Shown piece after piece: positions 1 to 6,609 of a stretch of DNA of 8,688 bases (the first letter of the stretch is position 1; each line of letters opens with the position of its first letter). The translations under genes and the position numbers were made by a program. The notes under the pieces are model-generated. The model was not told where the DNA came from. It made no database searches and saw only the letters and a program-made list of their open reading frames with translations. The DNA is taken from NCBI GenBank assembly GCA_002293065.1, contig DBCN01000117.1, positions 1 to 8,688 of the forward strand, written 5' to 3'. The stretch comes from Opitutia bacterium UBA957. Lineage in GTDB: Bacteria; Verrucomicrobiota; Verrucomicrobiia; Opitutales; UBA953.

Positions 1-389
1 CCGATCCAGATGAGGTCGGGATCGGCGGGCCAAACTTCCGCCGCCGCACCGTCCGGCTGCAGCGCGTAGCGCACCGGAAGCTCCGCGCCCGGCGCGAACG
101 ACCGCCAGAAGGTCTGGAGCTCGCCCTTCTGCGCCCGGCCGCGATCGTCGGTCCAGGTGACGAGGTAGATGGTTTCCCGGCGCGTGCCGTCTTCGTTGCG
201 GACGATGCGCACGTCGCGGCCTTGCACGGTGGCCGTGGCGGGGGCGTGGACGAAGAAGCCTTCGCCCAGCATCGGCCAGACGTAGGCCGCGACCGCGATG
301 AGCACCGCGACGCCGACGGCGAGCATCGCCACCGAGGCCCAGAGCCGGGCGGGGCTCGGTGGTTCCTCGATGAATGGTTCCGCCGCCAC
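1..389 (-). CDS. Small one-helix membrane protein, DUF3592-like (C-terminus cut by window edge)
   Basis: The frame is open from a GTG at 387-389 to the left edge, giving at least 129 residues; the end lies outside the window. After a proline-rich cytosolic start there is one hydrophobic segment (about residues 17-39). A soluble part follows, with the pattern PATATVQG...YLVTWTDDRGR...F.PGAELPVRYALQPDGAAAEVWP. The order of an 'A-T-V' strand, a Y-x-V-x-W strand, a 'PG..lpVrY.P' strand and a closing 'a.vwP' strand resembles DUF3592 proteins, whose function is unknown. The GTG lies three bases after the transporter stop, with GGAG 12 bases before it. The only early ATG (codon 23) would cut into the helix. 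The tight spacing suggests co-transcription and perhaps coupled translation with the transporter. Seen: frame, helix, spacing. Inferred: family. Confidence 0.6.
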   Translation of the reverse strand, partial: MAAEPFIEEPPSPARLWASVAMLAVGVAVLIAVAAYVWPMLGEGFFVHAPATATVQGRDVRIVRNEDGTRRETIYLVTWTDDRGRAQKGELQTFWRSFAPGAELPVRYALQPDGAAAEVWPADPDLIWI

Positions 390-392
390 GGC

Positions 393-1910
393 TTAATGGT
401 GCTCCTTGCCCATCAAGTGACGCACCCACGGCACGAGCGCGAGCAGGACGACGGCCATGAGGCCGACGACGATGGCTTGGTTGCTGAAGAAGCTCGCCAG
501 GGCGGCGGGATCCTTCGACGAGAAATCCGCGGCCAAGGTGCCGGAGAGCTTGTTGCCCAAGGCCGTCGCGAGGAACCAGACGCCGAGGACGAGGCCGGTC
601 AGGCGCGCCGGCGCCAGCTTGCTCATCGTGCTTAGACCGACCGGGCTGAGGCACATTTCCCCCAGCGTCTGCAGGAAGTAGACGCCGATCAGCCACCAGG
701 GACTCACCTTGCCCGCGACGATGCCTTGGGCGGCCGGCACCATGAGCGCGAAGGAGAGGCCCAGGAAGATCAGCCCGAAGACGAACTTCAGCGCGACCGA
801 AGGCTGGCGGGTCCCCAGCGCCACCCAGAGCCACGCGAAGATCGGCGCGAGCACGATCACGAACAGCGCGTTGACGGACTGGAACCACGACGAGGGGAAG
901 GGTCGGCCGAGGAGTTCGGTGCGCGTGAGTTCATCCGCGAACAGCGTCAGGGTCGTGCCCGCCTGTTCGAAGACCGCCCAGAACAGGACCGCGGCGATGA
1001 AGAAGACGCCGATGGCGGCGATGCGCTTGCTGTCGTCGTCCTTGCGGAAGACGCCGAAATAGAGCACCACGAGGATCGGCAACGAGTAGATGGTGTAGGC
1101 CAGCCAGACGTATTCGTCGGACTTCATCATGAGGTAAAGCAGGGCGATGGAGCCGAGCGTGACGAGCGCCAGACGTTCCCACGGGCGCGGATGGTGCGCG
1201 GCGGGCGCGTCGCCGACATGGCTGACCCAGCTGAGACGGCGCACATAGACCCACATGCCCAGCGTCATGCCGACGCCGGCCGCGCCAAAGCCCCAGTGCC
1301 AGGAGTGGGCTGGATCAAAGCCCCAGCCCGTGAGGACTGCCTTGAAGCCCGCGTCTTGGGCCAAGTAGCCGGTCACCAAGGGCGCGGCGAACGCTCCGAT
1401 GTTGATGCCCATGTAGAAGAGCGAGAAACCCGCATCGCGCCGCGCGTCGCCACGGGCGTAGAGTCCGCCGACGAGCGTGCTGATGCTCGGTTTGAGCAAG
1501 CCCGTCCCCACGGCGATGAGGATGAGGCCGACGTAAAAGGCCGCTACGGAATCGAGGACGAGGGTGTAGTGTCCGGCGGTGATGACGAAGCCCCCGATGA
1601 GGACCGCGCGGCGGGCGCCGATGAAGTTGTCCGCGATGAAGCCGCCCAGGATGCAGAGCATGTAGCTCGCCATGACGTAGTTGCCGTAGACCGAGGACGC
1701 TTGCTGCTGCGTGAAGCCCAGGCCACCGGCGGCCATCGGGGCGATCATGAAGAGCATCAAGAGCGCGCGCATCCCGTAGTAGGAGAAGCGCTCCCAGAGT
1801 TCGGCGAAGAAGAGGTTGCTCAAGCCCTTGGGGTGCCCGCCAATCCCGCCGGTGTGCATCTCCTCCGGGACGTGGGGAGTCGAATCCGGGACGGGAAGGG
1901 GAGTTTTCAT
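393..1910 (-). CDS. Proton-dependent oligopeptide transporter, POT/PTR2 family (MFS)
   Basis: A 505-residue polytopic inner-membrane protein, the normal size for bacterial POT carriers with about 14 helices. These import di- and tripeptides together with protons. The diagnostic ExxERFSYYG motif is complete at residues 37-46 in helix 1 (E37, E40, R41, Y44, Y45). The second PTR2 signature, GLLKPSISTLVGGLY, is followed by FSLFYMGINIGA; its lysine belongs to the proton/substrate site in characterised relatives. The C-terminal half carries LGEMCLSPVGLSTMSKLAP, also typical of the family. The chosen ATG (1908-1910) has no clear Shine-Dalgarno sequence. An inner ATG at codon 18 is preceded by GGAGGAG, but that lies directly against it and is too close to work well. 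The gene diverges from feoA across 127 bases. Substrate range cannot be read from sequence, so no dtp-type symbol is given. Confidence 0.93.
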   Translation of the reverse strand: MKTPLPVPDSTPHVPEEMHTGGIGGHPKGLSNLFFAELWERFSYYGMRALLMLFMIAPMAAGGLGFTQQQASSVYGNYVMASYMLCILGGFIADNFIGARRAVLIGGFVITAGHYTLVLDSVAAFYVGLILIAVGTGLLKPSISTLVGGLYARGDARRDAGFSLFYMGINIGAFAAPLVTGYLAQDAGFKAVLTGWGFDPAHSWHWGFGAAGVGMTLGMWVYVRRLSWVSHVGDAPAAHHPRPWERLALVTLGSIALLYLMMKSDEYVWLAYTIYSLPILVVLYFGVFRKDDDSKRIAAIGVFFIAAVLFWAVFEQAGTTLTLFADELTRTELLGRPFPSSWFQSVNALFVIVLAPIFAWLWVALGTRQPSVALKFVFGLIFLGLSFALMVPAAQGIVAGKVSPWWLIGVYFLQTLGEMCLSPVGLSTMSKLAPARLTGLVLGVWFLATALGNKLSGTLAADFSSKDPAALASFFSNQAIVVGLMAVVLLALVPWVRHLMGKEHH

Positions 1911-1986
1911 GGGGGCAGGGTTGATAAGAGACAGGCAAACCCCGCCAAAGCAGGCAACGCATTTGCCCGCAGCCCCTAGGCAGGCG

Positions 1987-2014
1987 TTGACAAAGCCCCC
2001 CTGTCCGCTAACTT
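1987..2014 (+). promoter_or_regulatory. Predicted sigma-70-type promoter of the feo operon
   Basis: A perfect -35 hexamer TTGACA at 1987-1992 is followed after 16 bases by TAACTT at 2009-2014. That is a weak -10 but keeps the first T, the A and the last T. Transcription would start near 2021, inside the Fur-like palindrome, leaving a leader of about 17 bases before the feoA GTG. The position is strongly suggestive; the -10 match alone would not be convincing. Confidence 0.5.
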
Positions 2015-2015
2015 C

Positions 2016-2032
2016 TTGAGAATCATTCTCAA
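2016..2032. promoter_or_regulatory. Fur box-like operator, perfect 8-1-8 palindrome
   Basis: The 17 bases TTGAGAATCATTCTCAA form a perfect inverted repeat around the central C at 2024. The inner 7-1-7 core, TGAGAAT-C-ATTCTCA, follows the accepted Fur core TGATAATnATTATCA, differing only by a symmetric G/C pair. It lies two bases after the predicted -10 and five bases before the feoA start, so a bound dimer would cover the predicted transcription start and the ribosome landing zone. Iron-dependent repression of feoAB by Fur is established in other bacteria, which makes this reading strong. The divergent transporter start is 105 bases away, so control of that gene is less likely. Confidence 0.8.
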
Positions 2033-2037
2033 TAAGC

Positions 2038-2301
2038 GTGACTCCGCTGTCTCAATTGCTGCCCGGCCAATACGGCAAATTGGCGTCCCTCAATCCTGAG
2101 CGGTCGGTGGATCAGCGTCTCATGGCGCTCGGGCTGCTCCCGGGGATGGTGCTGAAGTTGGTCCGCAAGGCTCCCTTGGGCGACCCCTTGGCCATCGAAT
2201 TCGCGGGGCAGGTCGTGAGCCTCCGCCTGACCGAGGCCCAGAACATCCTCATCGACGTGGCTGCGGATTGTCCCATCCAGCGCCCCCGCCCCCCAGCATG
2301 A
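2038..2301 (+). CDS. feoA: Ferrous iron transport protein A
   Basis: An 87-residue SH3-like FeoA protein. The full family pattern is present: the opening MTPLSQLLPGQYGKLASL, then the core RLMALGLLPGMVLKLVRKAP, LGDPLAIEFAGQVVSLR, and TEAQNILIDV. FeoA is a small cytosolic partner of FeoB and is needed for Fe2+ uptake in the species tested. The start is GTG at 2038; it gives exactly the N-terminus expected for the family. It has no Shine-Dalgarno sequence and sits only five bases after the Fur-like palindrome. The stop TGA (2299-2301) overlaps the feoB ATG as ATGA. The tail after the domain is short and proline-rich (QRPRPPA). The family call is very safe. Confidence 0.95.
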   Translation: MTPLSQLLPGQYGKLASLNPERSVDQRLMALGLLPGMVLKLVRKAPLGDPLAIEFAGQVVSLRLTEAQNILIDVAADCPIQRPRPPA

Positions 2302-4451
2302 GCGCCGCCGAACCAGGCCGGACGGTTGCCTTGGTCGGCAACCCGAACACCGGGAAGTCGACGCTGTTCAACGCCCTGACCGGCCTGCGCCAGCGCGTCG
2401 GCAACTATCCCGGCGTCACCGTCGCCCGTAAGTCCGGCCAGTGCGATTGCGGCGATGGCACGAAGGTCGAACTCGTCGATCTCCCGGGGCTCTATTCCCT
2501 TTCCGCTTCGTCACCCGATGAGCAGGTCGTCATCGACGCGCTCTCCGGTCACCTTGCCGATGACCGCCGCCCCGATGCCGTGGTCGTGGTCATCGACGCG
2601 ACGAACCTCCTCCGCAACCTCTTCCTCGCCTCCCAGCTCTCCGAGTTGGACCTGCCCGTCGTGCTCGTGTTGAACCAAGCCGATGTGGCCGCCGAGCAAG
2701 GCGTGAAGATCGACGCCGACCTCCTGTCGCGGCGTTTGGGGGGCGTTCCCGTCGTGCTCACCTCCGCCTGGAAAGGCGAAGGCATCGCCGCGGTCCGTCG
2801 CGCCATCGGCGAAGCCCTCCGGACGCGCGTGCGGATGCCGGCGGTGGAATGGCCCCCCTTGGTCGAAGAAGCTTTGGCGGATGTGGCGGCCGGCGTGGCC
2901 GCCGATATCGGCCGCGCGCCTGGCCGGGCCGACGTGGAGCGGCTCCTTTTTGATTCCACGACTTCGGTCGGACAACGCCTCGGCTGGGACGCGCCTCGCC
3001 GCGAGGCCGTCATCCGCGCCGCCCGCGACAAGGTTCGCCGCGCCGGTTACAACCCATTGGCCGCGGAACCGCTGATCCACTACGAGCGCCTCCGCAGATT
3101 GCTGGAAGGGGTCGTGCAAGGCGGCGGCAACCGGACGGGTGGCAGTGCCGCCGTCGATCGGGTCCTGCTGCACCGCGTCTTCGGGCCCATCGTTTTCGCG
3201 GGCATCATGTTGGGGATGTTCGCCGCGGTTTTCTGGTTGGCCAAATTCCCGATGGAGTGGATCTCCGGCGGCGTCGATTGGCTCAAGTCGGTGGTGGCGC
3301 CCACCCTCGCCGGCCTGCCGATGGTCCAAAGCTTGGTCACGGATGGCATGATCGGCGGGGTCGGGGCCTTCCTCGCCTTCCTGCCGCAGATCCTCATCCT
3401 TTTCCTGTTCGTCGGCATCCTGGAGGATAGCGGCTACATGGCGCGCGCGGCGTTCATCATGGATCGTTTGTTCAGTTGGTGCGGGCTCAACGGCAAGAGT
3501 TTCGTGCCTTTGCTTTCCGGCTTCGCGTGCGCGATTCCCGGCCTCCTCTCCACCCGCACCATCGAAGACCCCAAGGCCCGCTTGGCCACGGCGTTCGCGG
3601 TACCCTTCATGAGCTGTTCGGCGCGCTTCCCGGTCTACGCGCTGATGTGCGCGGCTTTCATTGGACCACTCTATGGGCCGGGCTGGGAGTCCGTGGTCAT
3701 GGTCGGCATGCACTGCGTCGGGCTGCTCTTCGCCGTGCCGACCGCGTTCGTGCTGACCCGCTTCGTGCTCAAGGTGAAGCCGCAGCCGTTCGTGCTGGAG
3801 CTGCCGCGTTACCAGATGCCCAAGCCCCGCGACGTGCTTTGGCGCATGTGGCAGAACGCCGCCGAGTTCGTCTCCCGGGCCGGCACGGTGATCTTCGCCA
3901 TCACCATCATCGTCTGGGCGTTGTCCTATTTCCCGCGCGATCCCGCGGTCGAGCAGCGCATCCGTGCGGCCTCCCCAGGCGCGGCCACCGAGGTCGTCGA
4001 CGCGCAAGTCCAGTCCGCCTACGTCGAGCAGTCTTGGATGGGTCGCTTCGGCAAGGCGGTGCAGCCCATCTTCGATCCCTGCGGCTTCGACTGGAAAATC
4101 ACCGTCGGCGTGCTGGCGAGCTTCCCCGCCCGCGAGGTCATCGTCTCGACACTGGGCGTCACCTATTCCGTGGGCGAAGGTGCTGAAGCCGATAGCAAGC
4201 ACCTTCAACAGGTGATGCGTGACGCCAAGTGGACCGAAGGCCCGCGCATCGGCACGCCGATCTTCTCCTTGGCGGCCATCCTCGCACTCATGGTCTTCTT
4301 CGCGCTCTGCTCGCAGTGCGGTCCCACCGTCGCGACCCTGGCCCAAGAAACGGGCGGCTGGAAGTGGGCCGCGATTTCCTTCTTCTACATGACGGCCCTC
4401 GCCTGGCTCATGGCCGTGGCGGTCTATCAAGGCGTCAGCCGACTCGCATGA
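2298..4451 (+). CDS. feoB: Ferrous iron transporter FeoB, GTPase-permease
   Basis: A 717-residue inner-membrane Fe2+ transporter with an N-terminal cytosolic G domain. All G motifs are visible: G1 GNPNTGKST (14-22), G2 threonine T41 in NYPGVTV, G3 DLPG (61-64), G4 NQAD (126-129) and G5 SAWKGEG (156-162). A helical linker leads to the membrane part from about residue 285. It has two Gate segments, SGFACAIPG (407-415, C411) and PFMSCSARFPVY (436-447, C440), and a C-terminal segment with C671-SQ-C674 before TVATLAQETGGWKW. The ATG at 2298 overlaps the feoA stop as ATGA. A TTG ten codons upstream (2268) would add a proline-rich tail overlapping feoA and is less likely. The gate reads ACAIPG rather than the E. 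coli-type GCNVP, as in a subgroup of FeoB proteins. Two extra cysteines (C49, C51) lie on the G domain. Confidence 0.97.
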   Translation: MSAAEPGRTVALVGNPNTGKSTLFNALTGLRQRVGNYPGVTVARKSGQCDCGDGTKVELVDLPGLYSLSASSPDEQVVIDALSGHLADDRRPDAVVVVIDATNLLRNLFLASQLSELDLPVVLVLNQADVAAEQGVKIDADLLSRRLGGVPVVLTSAWKGEGIAAVRRAIGEALRTRVRMPAVEWPPLVEEALADVAAGVAADIGRAPGRADVERLLFDSTTSVGQRLGWDAPRREAVIRAARDKVRRAGYNPLAAEPLIHYERLRRLLEGVVQGGGNRTGGSAAVDRVLLHRVFGPIVFAGIMLGMFAAVFWLAKFPMEWISGGVDWLKSVVAPTLAGLPMVQSLVTDGMIGGVGAFLAFLPQILILFLFVGILEDSGYMARAAFIMDRLFSWCGLNGKSFVPLLSGFACAIPGLLSTRTIEDPKARLATAFAVPFMSCSARFPVYALMCAAFIGPLYGPGWESVVMVGMHCVGLLFAVPTAFVLTRFVLKVKPQPFVLELPRYQMPKPRDVLWRMWQNAAEFVSRAGTVIFAITIIVWALSYFPRDPAVEQRIRAASPGAATEVVDAQVQSAYVEQSWMGRFGKAVQPIFDPCGFDWKITVGVLASFPAREVIVSTLGVTYSVGEGAEADSKHLQQVMRDAKWTEGPRIGTPIFSLAAILALMVFFALCSQCGPTVATLAQETGGWKWAAISFFYMTALAWLMAVAVYQGVSRLA

Positions 4452-4597
4452 ACTTCGACGCCGTCCTCATTGGTGCGATTGTCGGCGTCGCCGCCGGTTG
4501 GTTGTTGCGTCGTTGGCTCGCCGCGGCGCGGCGCCGCAAGGAAGGTGGCTGCGCCGGCGATTGCGGCTGCGCCGCGAAGATTCAGCCGAAGAAGTGA
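4448..4597 (+). CDS. FeoB-associated Cys-rich membrane protein (small third feo gene)
   Basis: A 49-residue protein whose ATG (4448-4450) overlaps the feoB stop as ATGA. One membrane helix (about residues 4-20) is followed by a strongly basic stretch (RRW...RRRK, residues 21-31), so the C-terminus should face the cytosol. That tail has three cysteines in the pattern C35-x3-C39-x-C41, in GGCAGDCGCAAK. Size, layout and position right after feoB match the FeoB_associated family (Pfam PF12669), whose exact role is unknown. The cysteines may bind Fe2+ or sense redox state near the FeoB exit, but this is inference. The same frame stays open upstream to 4229, but that part is out of frame inside feoB and is not plausible protein. 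Confidence 0.85.
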   Translation: MNFDAVLIGAIVGVAAGWLLRRWLAAARRRKEGGCAGDCGCAAKIQPKK

Positions 4598-4699
4598 GGG
4601 GGAAGCCAGGGAGAGCGCGGATTGCAGATTGCGGAGACCTCAGCGCACGAGGACGGAGTCACCCCTCGGCGCCGGTTCCATCCTCTGAACTCAGCCCTC
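4598..4699. other. Convergent spacer between feo and agu operons
   Basis: These 102 bases lie between the ends of two operons that converge. They contain a tandem near-repeat, ATTGC-AG-ATTGC, around 4622-4633. They also contain a small imperfect hairpin with arms CGAG and CTCG around 4648-4668 and an inner GAC-GGA-GTC. No stem followed by a run of T is visible on either strand, so I cannot point to a terminator for either operon. Nothing in it looks coding. Confidence 0.4.
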
Positions 4700-5725
4700 T
4701 TACGCGGGCTGCTGCTGGCTGAGGCAGTGCAGGGCGCCGCCTTCGATCAGCAGCAAGCGGCAGTCGATGCCCACGATCTTCCGCCCAGGGAAGCAGTCCG
4801 CGATGATGCCAAGGGCCAGCTGGTCGGAGTCTTGGCCGTACAAGGGCACCAGGACGCCATCGTTGACGATGAGGAAGTTGGCGTGGCTCGGCGGGAGGTC
4901 GCGGCCGGCCAAGCGGATGGGCTCGGGCATCGGGAGCTCGATGACGTCGAGGCGCTGCTGGCGCGGGCGCATCTCGCGCAGGCGCTTCAGGTTTTCCTGG
5001 AGCGGAGCGTAGTTCGGCGAGGCTTTGTTGGCTTCGGCCACCGCGAGGATCGTGCGTGGGGCGATGAAGCGCGCGAGGTTGTCGATGTGCCCATCGGTGT
5101 CGTCGTTGGCGAGGCCTTCGCCGATCCAGAGGAGTTCGTCGATGGCGAGGCCGTCGCGGATGGCGGCGTGGAACGCGGCATCGTCGCGGCCTTCGGCGCG
5201 GTTCGGGTTGTTCTGGACGGCTTCGGTCGTGAGCAGGAGGCCGTCGCCGGAGACTTCGATGCCGCCACCTTCGAGTTCAAAGGGATAGCTGAATTTCTTC
5301 AGGCCGAGCCGCGCGGCGACCTTGCCGGGCACCTGGTTGTCGAGCGAGGCTTCGAACTTCCCGCCCCAGCCGTGGAATTCCCAATCGGTCAACGCGAGTT
5401 CCCGGGTCGCATCGTTCTTCACGAAGATCGGTCCATGGTCGCGGCACCAGACGTCATCCGTGGCGATGTCCGTCAGTTCGATGACCGACAGGTCGGCCTT
5501 GGCCGCCTTGAGGGCGTGCTCGGCTTCGGCGCGGAGTTTGCCCGCGGCGTTGATCTTGACCGGCTGGAATTCCGCGATGGCGGCGGCGAACTCCGCGAAC
5601 TTGGCTGGGATGAGGTCGTAGTGGCCGGGCCACAGCGCGGTGTTCGAGGGCCACGACAGCCACGTGGCGGACTGGGGTTCCCATTCCGCAGGCATGCGGA
5701 AACCAAGGGAGCGAGGCGTGGACAT
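4700..5725 (-). CDS. aguA: Agmatine deiminase
   Basis: A 341-residue cytosolic enzyme of the peptidylarginine-deiminase-like guanidino family (PF04371). It hydrolyses agmatine to N-carbamoylputrescine and ammonia. The hallmark segments are present: MPAEWEPQSATWLSWP (11-26), DDVWCRDHGP (90-99, with D96), EGGGIEVSGDG (152-162), TTEAVQNNPNR, and DGHIDNLARF with H213 and D215. The C-terminal EGGALHCLSQQQP carries the catalytic cysteine C334 seven residues from the end. The ATG at 5723-5725 starts eight bases after the aguB stop, and the product matches the family N-terminus. The frame remains open far upstream inside aguB, but that part is not protein-like. No Shine-Dalgarno sequence is seen, so coupling to aguB is likely. 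Length and motifs are normal, with no sign of damage. Confidence 0.95.
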   Translation of the reverse strand: MSTPRSLGFRMPAEWEPQSATWLSWPSNTALWPGHYDLIPAKFAEFAAAIAEFQPVKINAAGKLRAEAEHALKAAKADLSVIELTDIATDDVWCRDHGPIFVKNDATRELALTDWEFHGWGGKFEASLDNQVPGKVAARLGLKKFSYPFELEGGGIEVSGDGLLLTTEAVQNNPNRAEGRDDAAFHAAIRDGLAIDELLWIGEGLANDDTDGHIDNLARFIAPRTILAVAEANKASPNYAPLQENLKRLREMRPRQQRLDVIELPMPEPIRLAGRDLPPSHANFLIVNDGVLVPLYGQDSDQLALGIIADCFPGRKIVGIDCRLLLIEGGALHCLSQQQPA

Positions 5726-5733
5726 GCGAAAGG

Positions 5734-6603
5734 TCAGTCGCGCAGGCGGCGCGTCAGGTCGCCGTAGGCGTCGATGCGGCGGTCGCGGAAGAAGGGCCAG
5801 ATGCGGCGGAACTCGCGTTGCTTGGCCAAGTCGCAGTCGGCGACGAGGACTTCTTCCCGGTCGCTGGAGGCGCGGGCGACGATTTCGCCGTAGGGATCCG
5901 AGACGAAGCTCTGGCCCCAGAACTGGGTGCGGCCTTCGGTGCCGACGCGGTTGGTGGCGGCGATGTAGCAGCCATTGGCGACGCCATGGCCGCGCTGGAC
6001 GGTTTCCCACGCGTTATGCTGCGCGCGACCGAAGGCGGCCTTTTCTTCGGGGAGCCAACCGATGGCGGTCGGGTAGAAGAGGATGTCGGCGCCGGCGAGG
6101 GCGGTGAGCCGCGCGGCTTCGGGGTACCATTGGTCCCAGCAGATGAGCACGCCGATCTTGCCGTGGGCGGTCTGCCAACTCCGGAAACCCAGGTCGCCCG
6201 GCGTGAAGTAGAATTTCTCCTCGAAGCCCGGGTCCTGCGGGATGTGCATCTTCCGGTACTTGCCGAGGACGCTGCCGTCGGCGTCGATGACGGCGGCGGT
6301 GTTGTGGTAGACCTCGCTGCCGCGCGCTTCGAAGAGCGGGGCGACGATGACGACGCCGAGGCGCTTCGCGACCTGCGCGAGTTCGGTCACCGACGGGCCC
6401 GTTTCGATGGGCTCGGCGAGGTCGAAGTTCCGCGGGTCCTGCGTGATGCAGAAATACTTCGTCGTGAACATCTCCTGCAGGCCGATGATCTTCGCGCCCT
6501 TCGCCGCGGCTTCTTCGATGCGCGGGATCGTCTTGCGGACATTCGCCGCCGGCGTGTCTTCGGCGGTGAGTTGGATCAGACCGACGCGGACGGAGTCAGC
6601 CAT
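5734..6603 (-). CDS. aguB: N-carbamoylputrescine amidase (nitrilase superfamily)
   Basis: A 289-residue carbon-nitrogen hydrolase that splits N-carbamoylputrescine into putrescine, CO2 and ammonia, the step after AguA. The complete catalytic triad is visible: E44 in GLQEMFTTKYFC, K118 in KYRKMHIPQDPGF, and nucleophile C155 in GVLICWDQWYPEAAR. The segments LQEMF..KYFC..Q and YHNTAAVIDADG, and the C-terminal RR.DAYGDL, are typical of AguB rather than of other nitrilases. The adjoining aguA makes the substrate assignment strong. The ATG at 6601-6603 lies six bases after the hisG stop, and no Shine-Dalgarno sequence is visible. Together AguB and AguA give a plant-type arginine-derived route to putrescine, which needs agmatine from a decarboxylase or from outside. 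Confidence 0.94.
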   Translation of the reverse strand: MADSVRVGLIQLTAEDTPAANVRKTIPRIEEAAAKGAKIIGLQEMFTTKYFCITQDPRNFDLAEPIETGPSVTELAQVAKRLGVVIVAPLFEARGSEVYHNTAAVIDADGSVLGKYRKMHIPQDPGFEEKFYFTPGDLGFRSWQTAHGKIGVLICWDQWYPEAARLTALAGADILFYPTAIGWLPEEKAAFGRAQHNAWETVQRGHGVANGCYIAATNRVGTEGRTQFWGQSFVSDPYGEIVARASSDREEVLVADCDLAKQREFRRIWPFFRDRRIDAYGDLTRRLRD

Positions 6604-6609
6604 GGCGCT

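Noticed and set aside
1922..1949. Minus-strand promoter for the transporter (TTTGGC, 16 bases, TTATCA)
   Set aside because: Both hexamers are weak and the leader would be only a few bases; not better than chance in this spacer.
726..1979. 417-codon plus-strand frame opposite the POT transporter
   Set aside because: The product is highly charged and featureless, while the opposite strand encodes a complete POT carrier with its signature motifs.
2268..2297. Longer feoB from a TTG at 2268
   Set aside because: It would add ten mostly proline and serine residues inside feoA. The ATG at 2298 overlaps the feoA stop as ATGA and gives the usual FeoB N-terminus.
2511..4430. 639-codon open frame on the minus strand opposite feoB
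   Set aside because: Its product is rich in His, Arg, Asp and Gly with no domain and no membrane or enzyme pattern. It mirrors feoB, whose motifs are complete. Long antisense frames are normal in GC-rich genes.
4229..4447. Extension of the Cys-rich protein back to 4229
   Set aside because: This stretch is feoB read in another frame; only the part from 4448 looks like a real protein.
4622..5767. 381-codon plus-strand frame opposite aguA
   Set aside because: It mirrors aguA, whose catalytic residues are all present, and has no recognisable domain or start signal.
5726..6010. N-terminal extension of aguA reaching 6010
   Set aside because: The added part is Arg/Pro-rich, lies out of frame within aguB, and the family N-terminus matches the ATG at 5725.
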